This document shows, one piece after another, positions 51,461 through 59,826 of a DNA stretch of 64,000 nucleotides. Under the pieces are notes generated by a model. It ran no database searches and was not told the DNA's origin. It saw nothing but the letters and a program-made list of their open reading frames with translations. Each line of letters opens with the position of its first letter. Positions within the stretch are counted from its first letter, which is position 1. A program made the position numbers and the translations under genes. The stretch lies in contig NZ_JASHJI010000017.1 in the NCBI RefSeq assembly GCF_030733265.1, forward strand, positions 1-64,000. Reading direction: 5' to 3'. This DNA comes from Roseibium sp. MMSF_3412. GTDB taxonomy: Bacteria; Pseudomonadota; Alphaproteobacteria; Rhizobiales; Stappiaceae.

Positions 51461-52453
51461 TTATTTGTAGACGACTGCATTCTGGGTGTTGTCCAGCTTC
51501 AGCTTCGAGGCCGCCTTGTTGTTGCCGTTGATGTAGAGAGTGGCTTCCGAGGCGCTGATTTCATCGATCGGCAAGGTGTGCGCAGGCACGTTCTCGAGCA
51601 GGATTTTTGCAGCCATTTCCGCAGCGGTCTGGCCGCGTTCCTCGTATTCGCTCCCGAACACGAGCGTTATGCCGTCTCCGACATAGGCGCTCGACGACCC
51701 CATGCTGACAAGGTCCTCGGGTATGATTTGCGGCAGGGCTTCAGAATGGGCGACGAAGGACGATGAGGACGTGACATATATGGCGTCGACATCGTCCAGC
51801 TCAGGCCGCAATGCCGCGATCTGGATCTCTTTTTCCTTCGCATCGGGTGCAAATCGCAGTCGTTTGACGGAAATCCCGCGTTTTTCCGCAGCGCTGGAGA
51901 GCCTGTCGGCCTCCGCGACCGCATTGTTTTCCCTGGGGTCAAAGAGGACGGCGATCGTCTTGACCGGATAAACCCGGAAGAGCAGTTCCAGGTTCACATC
52001 CGGCGACAAGGAGTGCTTTGTTCCCGTCATTCCCCGGGGCGGGCGTTCCAGGGAGGGCGCAAGGCCGACACCGACCGGATCGGTGACGATGTTGAAGACA
52101 CGCGGAACGTTGTCGATGTGAAAGTTCTGAACGGTCAGCGTCACCGTCGTTCCGAACAGGTAGATCAGGTCCATGGACTTGATGTCGTCCAGCCGGTCTC
52201 TGAGAAATCCCGCCAGGCGGGTCTGGTCGCGGCCGGCGTCGAAATGTTCGATTTCCGCATCGATGCCAAGCTTTTCCAGATGCCTGATAAAGCTGTGTTC
52301 GGCTGGCGTCATGCCGCGCCAGGTGATCATGAGGATGGATCTGTGATGATCCGACGCCAGCGCGAAGGTGGGCGCAAGGATCAATAAGGCGAGCAGAATG
52401 AGACGGGATATCACGGATGTAACTCTAAGGCCGTTCTTGTTGTCTTTCATCAT
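51461..52453 (-). CDS. ABC substrate-binding protein, PF04392 (TrpX-like) family
   Basis: A 330-aa Sec-exported protein ('RLILLALLILAPTFALASDH'). The pattern 'DLIYLFGTTVTLTVQNFHIDN', 'PRVFNIVTDPVGVGLAPSLE' and 'EALPQIIPEDLVSMGSSSAYVGDGITLVFG' fits the family in which TrpX binds tryptophan or related ligands. No permease or ATPase lies next to it, so it may be an orphan or a sensor. It converges on the Na/Pi-symporter stop. Confidence 0.8.
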   Translation of the reverse strand: MMKDNKNGLRVTSVISRLILLALLILAPTFALASDHHRSILMITWRGMTPAEHSFIRHLEKLGIDAEIEHFDAGRDQTRLAGFLRDRLDDIKSMDLIYLFGTTVTLTVQNFHIDNVPRVFNIVTDPVGVGLAPSLERPPRGMTGTKHSLSPDVNLELLFRVYPVKTIAVLFDPRENNAVAEADRLSSAAEKRGISVKRLRFAPDAKEKEIQIAALRPELDDVDAIYVTSSSSFVAHSEALPQIIPEDLVSMGSSSAYVGDGITLVFGSEYEERGQTAAEMAAKILLENVPAHTLPIDEISASEATLYINGNNKAASKLKLDNTQNAVVYK

Positions 52454-52633
52454 TGTGATCGGACATTCATGATAGGCGCGAGGACGCCGGCATCAATGGC
52501 CATTTATTTTTTCTTTGAAAGCATAAAATCAGAGCTGGATCCAAACCAGTCCTGTGTCGGACATGTCCACCATTGACCGCCTCGCAATGCTTAATCTTCG
52601 TTGACAACCAGACCGGATTTCGTCAGACAGGAT

Positions 52634-52815
52634 CTGATGGTTCCCGTATCCGAAACCGGATCGGGATTAAAAGGGAACACGGTGAGGCGTAGCCATTAGG
52701 CACCAAATCCGTGACTGCCCCCGCAACTGTGAGCGGCGAGCGAACCTGTAAACACCACTGGGCAAGCCCGGGAAGGTTCAGGTGAGTGAAGACCTGCAAG
52801 TCAGGAGACCTGCCA
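52634..52815 (+). promoter_or_regulatory. Cobalamin riboswitch
   Basis: Clear adenosylcobalamin-type aptamer elements in order: 'ggttccc' at 52639, 'aaaagggaacacggtga', 'gactgcccccgcaactgtga', 'ccactgggcaag', 'gggaaggttcaggtg' and the terminal 'aagtcaggagacctgcc'. A probable -35 'ttgaca' is at 52601. High B12 should shut off downstream expression. Unusually, the next well-supported gene begins 390 bp later and has its own Zur operator. Confidence 0.93.
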
Positions 52816-53205
52816 TTTCATCTTCAACCTCAACCCGGACGGGGTGTTCCGGAGGAGCGAATGGCATGACAGACCAGCAATCGCTGACACACAACATTCG
52901 GTTCTTGCAGACCCCGTGCAATCGCGGAGGGCGATATGGACCGGACAAGACCCGACTCCAAAGACATCATACCCGTTTTTCTGGCCAAAGCCGGCGCACT
53001 CGGTGAACGCGCTGCCAGGGCCATGTGCCCCAACGGCGGAACATATCCTCTTGCGCCACCGCAGACTTGTAATGTAATAACATTACAAATGAGATGGCGG
53101 GTCTTCGGGACGAAGATCCGGTCTCCGCCCGGCAACGGGATGACCGGATTGGCGTATCCGCGCCCAGACCGGGCGATCAGGAAGCCGCATGCCGGGGGGC
53201 TGGGA
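52816..53205 (+). other. Long leader between riboswitch and DUF1636 gene
   Basis: It contains a ribosome site 'ggaggag' with ATG 52866 opening a 46-codon frame (stop at 53006), and 'ggaggg' with ATG 52936 opening a frame that reads without a stop into the DUF1636 gene. Neither encodes a recognisable protein. Either they are leader peptides, or this is what remains of a B12-related gene once served by the riboswitch. Confidence 0.4.
53069..53086. promoter_or_regulatory. Zur operator
   Basis: The sequence 'gtaatgtaataacattac' is a perfect match, as I recall it, to the Zur consensus reported for the Agrobacterium group, flanked by 'tt' and 'aa' that extend the palindrome to 22 bp. Zinc-loaded Zur should repress from here, 120 bp upstream of the DUF1636 gene. 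Confidence 0.8.
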
Positions 53206-53610
53206 ATGAGCACTGACACACACAAGATCCTTGTCTGCACGTCCTGCCGGCACAAGGGAACGCAGTGCCGGCCCGGATATGAACTGATCAGGAAGCTGAG
53301 AGCAGCGCTCAAAATTGCTGCACCCCTTGTCGGTGACGACTTCGAGGTGTCGGGCATTGCGTGTATGGCCGGGTGTTCGCGTCCCTGCACGGTGGCCTAC
53401 CGGGCGAGTGAAAAGGCGACCTATCTTTTCGGCGACATCGACGCTGATACGGATATCGACGATCTCGTAGCCTTTGCGAAGCAATACCGGGAGCTGGAAG
53501 ACGGCTGGTGCAATTCCACGCAGCGCCCGGGAAAACTTCGCAAGTCGACGCTGGCTCGCATTCCGGCTGCGCTGATCGTGACGGAAGCGGACAAGGCGGT
53601 GGTCTCGTGA
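53206..53610 (+). CDS. DUF1636 cysteine-rich putative metal-binding protein
   Basis: A 134-aa thioredoxin-fold-like protein. Cys pairs 'LVCTSCRHKGTQCRPG' near the start and 'GIACMAGCSRPCTVAY' in the middle could bind a metal or Fe-S cluster. The family is commonly next to cobalamin or zinc-regulated genes. ATG 53206 has 'ggggggctggga' upstream. It is the first gene of an operon with an ABC transporter and overlaps the ATPase start by 4 bp. Function unproven; metal handoff at low zinc is inference. Confidence 0.87.
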   Translation: MSTDTHKILVCTSCRHKGTQCRPGYELIRKLRAALKIAAPLVGDDFEVSGIACMAGCSRPCTVAYRASEKATYLFGDIDADTDIDDLVAFAKQYRELEDGWCNSTQRPGKLRKSTLARIPAALIVTEADKAVVS

Positions 53611-54380
53611 GCGGGGCCACGGTCGCCGTGAGGGAGGTCAGCTGGCAGGCCGGCCAAGGGACCACGATCCTGCATCCGGTCAGCTTCGAATTGCCTGCGG
53701 GACAGGTGCTGGGCCTTGCAGGTGCCAACGGGGCCGGGAAATCGACGCTGCTGCGTCTGCTCTACCGTTTCCACAAGCCAAGCACCGGCTCGGTTTTCCT
53801 TGATGGTCATGACATTTGGAAAATGTCTGCACGGTCGACGGCCAGAAAAGTGGCTGCGGTTCTTCAGGAACAGCCGACAGACTTCGCGCTGTCCGTCTGG
53901 GAAATCGTCGCCCTTGGCCGCCGGCCGCACGGGACCGGGTTCTCCGGGAGCGGCAGGAAGGACCAGGAAATCACGGAATGCGCGCTGGACACGATGGCCT
54001 TGCTGCCGCTTGCCGCACGCTCCTTCGGAACACTTTCGGGCGGGGAGCGGCAGCGGGTGATGGTTGCCCGCGCTCTTGCCCAGGAGCCCGAACTGCTCAT
54101 CCTCGATGAACCGACCAACCATCTGGATATCCGTCATCAGCTGGAGATCGTGGCACTCATCTCCAGCCTGAACATCACCATTGTCACCAGTCTGCATGAC
54201 CTGAACCTTGCCGGCCGCGTCTGCGACCGCGTCCTCTTGCTTCATCAGGGCAGGACAGTGGCCTTCGGCCTACCGGAAGACGTGCTGACGCCGACACACA
54301 TCGAGAAGGCCTATTCGGTTCAGGCACGTCTGGAACAGCTCGCGTCGAGCGCGGAAACACATCTCACCTTTCATCTTTGA
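53607..54380 (+). CDS. ABC transporter ATP-binding protein (FecE/BtuD type)
   Basis: A 257-aa ATPase starting at GTG in a 4-bp overlap with DUF1636. Walker A 'GLAGANGAGKSTLLRLLYRF', Q-loop 'VLQEQPTDFALSV', signature 'GTLSGGERQRVMVARAL', Walker B 'LLILDEPTNHLDI' and switch 'VTSLHDLNLAGR' are all present. The subgroup serves Fe-siderophore, haem and B12 uptake (FecCD permeases). The next two genes supply the binding protein and the permease. Confidence 0.95.
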   Translation: MSGATVAVREVSWQAGQGTTILHPVSFELPAGQVLGLAGANGAGKSTLLRLLYRFHKPSTGSVFLDGHDIWKMSARSTARKVAAVLQEQPTDFALSVWEIVALGRRPHGTGFSGSGRKDQEITECALDTMALLPLAARSFGTLSGGERQRVMVARALAQEPELLILDEPTNHLDIRHQLEIVALISSLNITIVTSLHDLNLAGRVCDRVLLLHQGRTVAFGLPEDVLTPTHIEKAYSVQARLEQLASSAETHLTFHL

Positions 54381-54395
54381 ACCTTGGAGTTTTCA

Positions 54396-55331
54396 ATGAA
54401 GCAATTGGCACTTGGCCTTCTGGTCACCTTGATGGCGGGCACTGCCTTCGCCGAAACGACGGTCAAAAGCTGTGATCGTGAGGTCACGTTCGACGCACCG
54501 CCCTCGGCTGCGATATCGAATGACGTCAATCTCACCGAGATGATGCTTGTTCTCGGACTGAGCGAATACATGGTCGGCTATACCGGCATTTCCGGTTGGA
54601 AAACGCTCGATGAGGACATGCGCGAGGGCGTCGCGGAACTGCCGGAGCTTTCGGCGAAATACCCGACCAAGGAAGTCCTGATCGGTGCCGATGCGGATTT
54701 CTTCTTCGCCGGCTGGAACTACGGCATGAAGGTCGGCGGCGAGGTCACACCGGAGACGCTCGCACCGTTCGGCATCAAGGTCTACGAATTGACCGAATCC
54801 TGCATCCATATCGGCGAAAAAGCCAAGGTATCGATGGATGACATGTACAACGACCTGATCAACCTCGGGAAGATCTTTGGTGTCGAGGAGCAGGCGGACA
54901 TGCTGGTCGCCGGTTACAGGGCTGAGCTCGACAATTACAAATCGACTTTAAAAACTTCTGACAAGCCTATGAAAGTGTTTGTCTATGATAGCGGTGAGGA
55001 CAGGCCCTTCACGGCGGGGCGCTATGCCATGCCGACGGCGCTGATCGAGGCTGCAGGCGGTGTCAACGTACTCGACGATTTCGAAAAGAGCTGGGCCAAG
55101 GTCGACTGGGAAACGGTGGTCGAAAAGGACCCGGAATTCGTGGTGATCGTGAATTACGGCACCGTCACGGCCGAGCAGAAGCGCGATTTCATGAAGCAGA
55201 ACCCGGCTCTTGCGGAGATCGACGCAGTGAAAAACGACCGCTTCGTGACGCTGGAATATGTGGAGGCAACGCCCGGTCCGCGGAACATCAAGGCGGTGAA
55301 GAAACTCGCCGAAGCCTTCTGGGGAGAGTGA
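54396..55331 (+). CDS. ABC transporter periplasmic binding protein (PF01497 type)
   Basis: A 311-aa Sec-exported protein (signal 'MKQLALGLLVTLMAGTAFAE'). The two-lobed BtuF/FhuD fold is indicated by 'AAISNDVNLTEMMLVLGLSE' and 'AGGVNVLDDFEKSWAKVDWE'. It should capture a metal complex or corrinoid and hand it to the FecCD permease. Two Cys residues ('SCDREV' and 'TESCIHIG') may form a disulfide. Ligand not assignable: riboswitch argues for B12 or cobalt, the Zur box for zinc complexes. Confidence 0.9.
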   Translation: MKQLALGLLVTLMAGTAFAETTVKSCDREVTFDAPPSAAISNDVNLTEMMLVLGLSEYMVGYTGISGWKTLDEDMREGVAELPELSAKYPTKEVLIGADADFFFAGWNYGMKVGGEVTPETLAPFGIKVYELTESCIHIGEKAKVSMDDMYNDLINLGKIFGVEEQADMLVAGYRAELDNYKSTLKTSDKPMKVFVYDSGEDRPFTAGRYAMPTALIEAAGGVNVLDDFEKSWAKVDWETVVEKDPEFVVIVNYGTVTAEQKRDFMKQNPALAEIDAVKNDRFVTLEYVEATPGPRNIKAVKKLAEAFWGE

Positions 55332-55334
55332 GCC

Positions 55335-56420
55335 TTGCTGCAACGGCCCGGAAGAAGTGACACGGCGGGCAGCCTGGACGCCAGCCACAAACGATCGTCA
55401 AGGCAGGGTTTCGGCCTGTTCCTGATGACAAGTAGCGCTTTCCTGGTCGCCTCCATCGTCATTGCGGTTTCGGTCGGAGCGGTCTCCGTTCCGTTCGGGA
55501 CCGTATTCGGTGTCGTTGCCAACAAGATTTCACCGGGACTGGTCGAGGTCGACTGGTCGAAGGGAAGGGAGGCGATTGTCTGGGACATCCGCCTTCCGCG
55601 CACCCTGCTGGCCGGACTGGTCGGCGCCGGTCTCGCGATTGTCGGGGCGGCGCTGCAATCCGTCACGCGCAACCCGCTGGCCGATCCGCATCTGTTGGGC
55701 ATTTCATCCGGCGGGGCGGCCGGTGCCATCCTGGCGTTGTTGCACACCGGCCTTTTCCTCGGGCTTCTGACCGTGCCGCTGCTGGCTTTTGCCGGGGCGC
55801 TGGTGGCAACGCTTGTGGTGCTTGGCGTAACGCATTTCGCCTCGGCAACAAGTGCCGACAGGCTGGTTCTTGCAGGCGTTGCGGTCTCCTTCATCATCAT
55901 GTCGTTCGCGAATATCCTGCTGTTCATGGGAGATCCGCGCGCGACCCACACGGTTGTCTTCTGGATGCTCGGAGGGCTTGGCCTGGCGCAATGGAACCAT
56001 CTGCTGTTTCCGCTCGTGATCCTGGTCCTGACCGTGCCTTACCTCCTGGCCAAGGCAGCGGATCTCAACGCCATGACAATCGGTGATGAAACCGCCTCAA
56101 CGCTTGGCATACCGGTGGCGCGGTTCCGGCTGGTCGTGTTCGTCGCCGGTGCCCTGATCACCGGCGTCATGGTGGCGTTTTCCGGGATCATCGGATTTGT
56201 CGGTCTCATGATCCCGCATATTGCAAGGTTTCTTGTGGGCGGCAGTTACAATCGCGTGTTGCCGGCAAGCCTGCTTCTCGGGTCGATTTTCCTGATCTGG
56301 GCCGACATCCTTGCCCGGACAATCATGGCACCGGAAGACATGCCCATCGGCATCCTGACCGGCCTGATCGGCGGCGTGTTCTTCATCTTCCTCTTACGCT
56401 CGCGCGCGAAGGACAGGTAG
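55335..56420 (+). CDS. FecCD-family ABC transporter permease
   Basis: A 361-aa membrane protein with about ten helices. Family marks: 'VWDIRLPRTLLAGLVGAGLA', 'AALQSVTRNPLADPHLLGIS', 'SGIIGFVGLMIPHIARFLVG', 'GDETASTLGIPVARFRLVVF'. It closes the operon with the ATPase and binding protein. The start is TTG 55335 with 'ggagag' upstream; the hydrophobic part begins near residue 30, so a later start is possible. Confidence 0.92.
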   Translation: MLQRPGRSDTAGSLDASHKRSSRQGFGLFLMTSSAFLVASIVIAVSVGAVSVPFGTVFGVVANKISPGLVEVDWSKGREAIVWDIRLPRTLLAGLVGAGLAIVGAALQSVTRNPLADPHLLGISSGGAAGAILALLHTGLFLGLLTVPLLAFAGALVATLVVLGVTHFASATSADRLVLAGVAVSFIIMSFANILLFMGDPRATHTVVFWMLGGLGLAQWNHLLFPLVILVLTVPYLLAKAADLNAMTIGDETASTLGIPVARFRLVVFVAGALITGVMVAFSGIIGFVGLMIPHIARFLVGGSYNRVLPASLLLGSIFLIWADILARTIMAPEDMPIGILTGLIGGVFFIFLLRSRAKDR

Positions 56421-56629
56421 GGGATGGCCTCTTATATGAGCGCGCGTTTATGACCGTTTTCGGCGGAAGCTTCGATGGACTTCAACCAACCACACAGGTC
56501 AGCACGGCAGATCAAGCCGCTGAACAACGATGCGTTCGTTTCGGCCCGAAGCGGGCATTGGTTCCAGCTGCGGCAGATGACCGAAAGGAGCCCTTCGCGA
56601 CCAGTTTCGCAATGGTGCACGAAATATGG
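56421..56629. other. Non-coding or degenerate sequence after the permease
   Basis: Overlapping short frames on both strands, none convincing. Composition is intermediate. The stretch 'tcggcccgaagcgggcattg' looks like a short palindromic repeat common in related genomes. It marks the left edge of a lower-GC island. Confidence 0.4.
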
Positions 56630-57103
56630 CTACATTCGGTCAACAAGTGCATCGCACCGGCTCCCCATGACAAACTCTAGTCCCGTTAAGAAACCCTCCA
56701 CATTGCTATCTTGGCTGTGGTTTTCCCTTATCATGCCAATCATGCAATCTCCTGGTTCTCCATCCGAGATACGAATGTCGCACATAGTTGCCCATACGGT
56801 GGTGGTTCTAAAGCCAAAATTATCCATGGCTTTCTTCACGGATCGACCTTCTGTAGGCTCTTCATACAACCAGGCGGATTGTTGTTTCAGCAATAATTCT
56901 GCCTCTTCTCCCTTCACGTTGTAAAGGAAGGGATACTCGAATTTATGATCAACGCGTTCGCTCTTTACAATGGCCGAGAACGCTTCGAGGCACTCATCCG
57001 GATCCAGATAAAACCTTGAGTGTTCAGCGTCAGCGTGTCCGTAGGTCCAATTGCAAGTGAAAAAAACCGCTGCAAGCAAAAAGCAAGCTACTTCCTGGGC
57101 CAA
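56630..57103 (-). CDS. Small exported protein, unknown, in low-GC island
   Basis: A 157-aa frame from a TTG, with a hydrophobic N-terminus ('VACFLLAAVFFTCNWTYGHA') and four Cys ('PDECLEAF', 'WATMCDIRI', 'GDCMIGMI', 'SRCDALVD'). No recognised family. AT-rich compared with neighbours. Together with the nuclease downstream it may be acquired cargo. Its ribosome site is weak. Confidence 0.5.
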   Translation of the reverse strand: MAQEVACFLLAAVFFTCNWTYGHADAEHSRFYLDPDECLEAFSAIVKSERVDHKFEYPFLYNVKGEEAELLLKQQSAWLYEEPTEGRSVKKAMDNFGFRTTTVWATMCDIRISDGEPGDCMIGMIRENHSQDSNVEGFLTGLEFVMGSRCDALVDRM

Positions 57104-57473
57104 GCCTCAATTCTCCAAAATTAGTTGAAAAACGACTAAATCATGCAGTTGATTGTATTTCAAATTCAGCTTTTTCCCATTCCAGTCATTCCAGTCATTC
57201 CAGCGAACCGCAGCAATCGTCCGCTTTCCACCCATTTCGGTCTTCAAACGCAATGAATGATGGTCTCGAACAGGCTCTCGGCAGACCTTCGCTGCCGCAA
57301 GGAAGGGGCGAATGATCCCATCCCTCCAAGCTATCCCCGCTGCTGCACAAATCTCTCATGGCGCGAAAAAATATATGTCATACAACTTTTACTTGTTCAA
57401 GTGGGTGAAATCAGCATAACCAAGATGGCCTGAGGCAACTGGGCCTCAGGGTTTGTCCAGGTATGGGGAGGGT
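57104..57473. other. AT-rich spacer with three short repeats
   Basis: About 370 bp, no gene seen. 'cattccagt' occurs in tandem three times near 57178-57202. The region should hold promoters for the leftward exported protein and the rightward nuclease. Confidence 0.5.
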
Positions 57474-58379
57474 ATGATGGACGAGACTTTTCAAATTCAA
57501 AGAGAGCTGCGTTACGGAGCGCCGGTTTGCGATCAGGTCCTGATCGGGCGGCATTTCACCATCGGGTACTCGTGGTATTTCCGGCAGGCCAAATGGGTGC
57601 TGGAGATCATCAAACCCAACGAGTCCTTGCTCGGTATCGAATTTGCCGATGGCGAACGGCTCGATAATTTCCGCCCTGATCAACGCATTCCGAGACGGTT
57701 CCGAGCGAGCCTGGAGGCGTATAAGGGCAGCGGCTTTGACCGTGGTCACCTTGCCGCCAGTGCCAATTTGAACGAGACCGACATTCAGAACAGTGAGACA
57801 TTTCTGCTCTCCAACATGTCGCCACAGAAGCCCGATTTTAACCGGAAGATCTGGCGTGAACTGGAAATCGCAATCCGTGAACTCAACGAGTATCACAGCG
57901 TGCTGGAAACCTATGTTCTCACGGCGCCCGTGTTTGATTTCGAAAAGAAGATCGAGGTCATCGGGGACAAAGACAACGAATTCGGGATCGATATTCCCAT
58001 ACCCCATGCCTTCGTCAAAAGCGTGCTTGCTGAGAAGAGAAGCGGCGAATTCATTCTGTTGACGTTCAAGATCGAAAATGAAGAGCAAGATGCCGATCTG
58101 AGCACTTTTCTGGAGAAAACCTATGACGCTGAACAATATGTCGGCGGCCGGTTTTGGGATCGTGTGTCCGGCGGTGATCTGCACAAACATAAGGGGGTCA
58201 AAGGGGAGATGTGGATGAGAAAAGACGAAATGCGGGGGCCGTGGACCGAGGCGAAGTTGTCGGCCTTGAAGGAGGAGCTTGTCGTCGATATCGCCATCAT
58301 GAGAGGGCTGGAAGCATCCGTAGATGATCGGAAAGCGGATACGATCGCAAAAATCCTGGCCTCGCGAAATAGCAATTGA
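57474..58379 (+). CDS. DNA/RNA non-specific endonuclease (NUC1 type), no signal peptide
   Basis: A 301-aa member of the endonuclease G/NUC1 fold: 'GSGFDRGHLAASANLN' holds DRGH with catalytic His92, and the metal Asn should be in 'DFNRKIWREL' (Asn123). 'LLSNMSPQKPDFN' is also a conserved patch. It lacks a signal peptide, unlike secreted Serratia-type nucleases, so it would be active in the cytoplasm unless held in check or exported by a toxin route. ATG 57474 has 'ggggaggg' upstream. Lower GC than flanks. Confidence 0.88.
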   Translation: MMDETFQIQRELRYGAPVCDQVLIGRHFTIGYSWYFRQAKWVLEIIKPNESLLGIEFADGERLDNFRPDQRIPRRFRASLEAYKGSGFDRGHLAASANLNETDIQNSETFLLSNMSPQKPDFNRKIWRELEIAIRELNEYHSVLETYVLTAPVFDFEKKIEVIGDKDNEFGIDIPIPHAFVKSVLAEKRSGEFILLTFKIENEEQDADLSTFLEKTYDAEQYVGGRFWDRVSGGDLHKHKGVKGEMWMRKDEMRGPWTEAKLSALKEELVVDIAIMRGLEASVDDRKADTIAKILASRNSN

Positions 58380-58444
58380 CGTAGCTCAGAGGTACTCGCT
58401 TCCGCAGTCCGCTTCAGCTTGCCTTGCTGGTCTGGTGTGAATGC

Positions 58445-59674
58445 TCAGGTGACGGCGGCGCGGGGTCTGCCTCTGAACAGGATAAACACCATGATCGCCA
58501 TGTTGAGGAAATTCCAGGCGATGCCGTTCATGAAGGCCGCCTGATAGGACCCGGTCAGATCGTAGATCAGTCCGGACAGCCAGCCGCCGAGCGCCATGCC
58601 GAGGATTGTCGACATCATCACCAGGCCGACACGGCGGCCAGCTTCGCGCGCCGGGAGATATTCGCGTACGATCACCGCGTAGCTCGGCACGATGCCGCCC
58701 TGCGACAGGCCGAAAATCAGGGAAACGAGATAAAGAGATGCCAGTCCATTGAAGGGAATGTAGAGAAACAGCGCGGCGCATTGCAGAACAGACCCGATCA
58801 GAAGCGTTCTGATCCCGCCGATCCTGTCCGCCAGCATGCCGGATATCAGTCGGCTGACGACACCCATGCCGGTCATCAGCGCGATCATGTCGGCTCCCGG
58901 GGCAATGCCGTAGCCGAGGTCGACGCAATAGGCGACGATGTGCACCTGGGGCATGGACATGGCAACGCAGCAGCTCAGGCCAGCGATCACCAGAAGCGCC
59001 TGAAGAGCCGTCGGCGAAAGTCCCGTCGATTGACTGCCGAAGCCGGGTCCGGACGGGCTGGACGCCAGGGCGGATTCCGGCGGTGGCCGGCGCAGGATCA
59101 GGGCGAGCGGTATCATTGTCACAAGACAGATGATGCCGATGACAAGATAGGTCTCGCGCCAGTCCGCGGTCTGGAGGTTCCATTGGATGAATGACGGCCA
59201 GAGCACACCGGCCAGATAGTTGCCGGAAGCGGCGCAGGCGACGGCGAGACCGCGGCGCTTCAGGAACCAGTGCGAGATATCAGCGACAAGCGGTCCGAAT
59301 GTTGCCGCCGTGCCAAGCCCGATCAGGACACCCTGTGCGAGCGTGAACAGCAGGACATTCCGGCTGACAGCCGCCAGCCCGAACCCGGCGGCCAGGAAAA
59401 TCGCCGAAGCGATCACCGGTGGCACAATCCCGTAACGGTCGACGAAACGCCCGAGAATGTAGTTTCCGATGGCAAACCCGGCCATTGTCGCCGTGTAGGG
59501 CAGGGAGGCTCCGGCCCGGTCGACCCCGAAGTCCGCCTGGACATCCGGCAGTACAATCACAACGACCCACATCCCGGCTCCGCCTATGGTGCTGAGCAGG
59601 ATCGAAATCGCCAGGCGGAACCATGCGTATGGACCGTCCTGCGCGTAGGGATCGGCTGTATCCGGATTGGACAT
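58445..59674 (-). CDS. MFS transporter (monocarboxylate-like)
   Basis: A 409-aa twelve-helix membrane protein. Opening 'AWFRLAISILLSTIGGAGMWVVVIVLPDVQ', 'GRFVDRYGIV' between helices 2 and 3, and 'LADRIGG' in the repeat are major-facilitator marks. It resembles monocarboxylate/OFA-type transporters; the substrate cannot be assigned. Transcribed alone towards the nuclease gene. Confidence 0.87.
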   Translation of the reverse strand: MSNPDTADPYAQDGPYAWFRLAISILLSTIGGAGMWVVVIVLPDVQADFGVDRAGASLPYTATMAGFAIGNYILGRFVDRYGIVPPVIASAIFLAAGFGLAAVSRNVLLFTLAQGVLIGLGTAATFGPLVADISHWFLKRRGLAVACAASGNYLAGVLWPSFIQWNLQTADWRETYLVIGIICLVTMIPLALILRRPPPESALASSPSGPGFGSQSTGLSPTALQALLVIAGLSCCVAMSMPQVHIVAYCVDLGYGIAPGADMIALMTGMGVVSRLISGMLADRIGGIRTLLIGSVLQCAALFLYIPFNGLASLYLVSLIFGLSQGGIVPSYAVIVREYLPAREAGRRVGLVMMSTILGMALGGWLSGLIYDLTGSYQAAFMNGIAWNFLNMAIMVFILFRGRPRAAVT

Positions 59675-59826
59675 ATGAAACTTTCAAGAAATATTCCCCG
59701 TTCTGCGTAGCAGGTTCGCCAAAGCCGGGCCAACAAATATCCTTGAAGTGATTGAACAGCATCTTGAATGAATGCCGGGGGCAGCCTGTGTCCCCGGCCA
59801 TCGGCGTCGCACGTTCAGCTGCCGCC

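Noticed and set aside
57178..57202. Tandem 'cattccagt' repeats as an iteron or phase-variable tract
   Set aside because: Only three short copies, not near an origin and not inside a gene.
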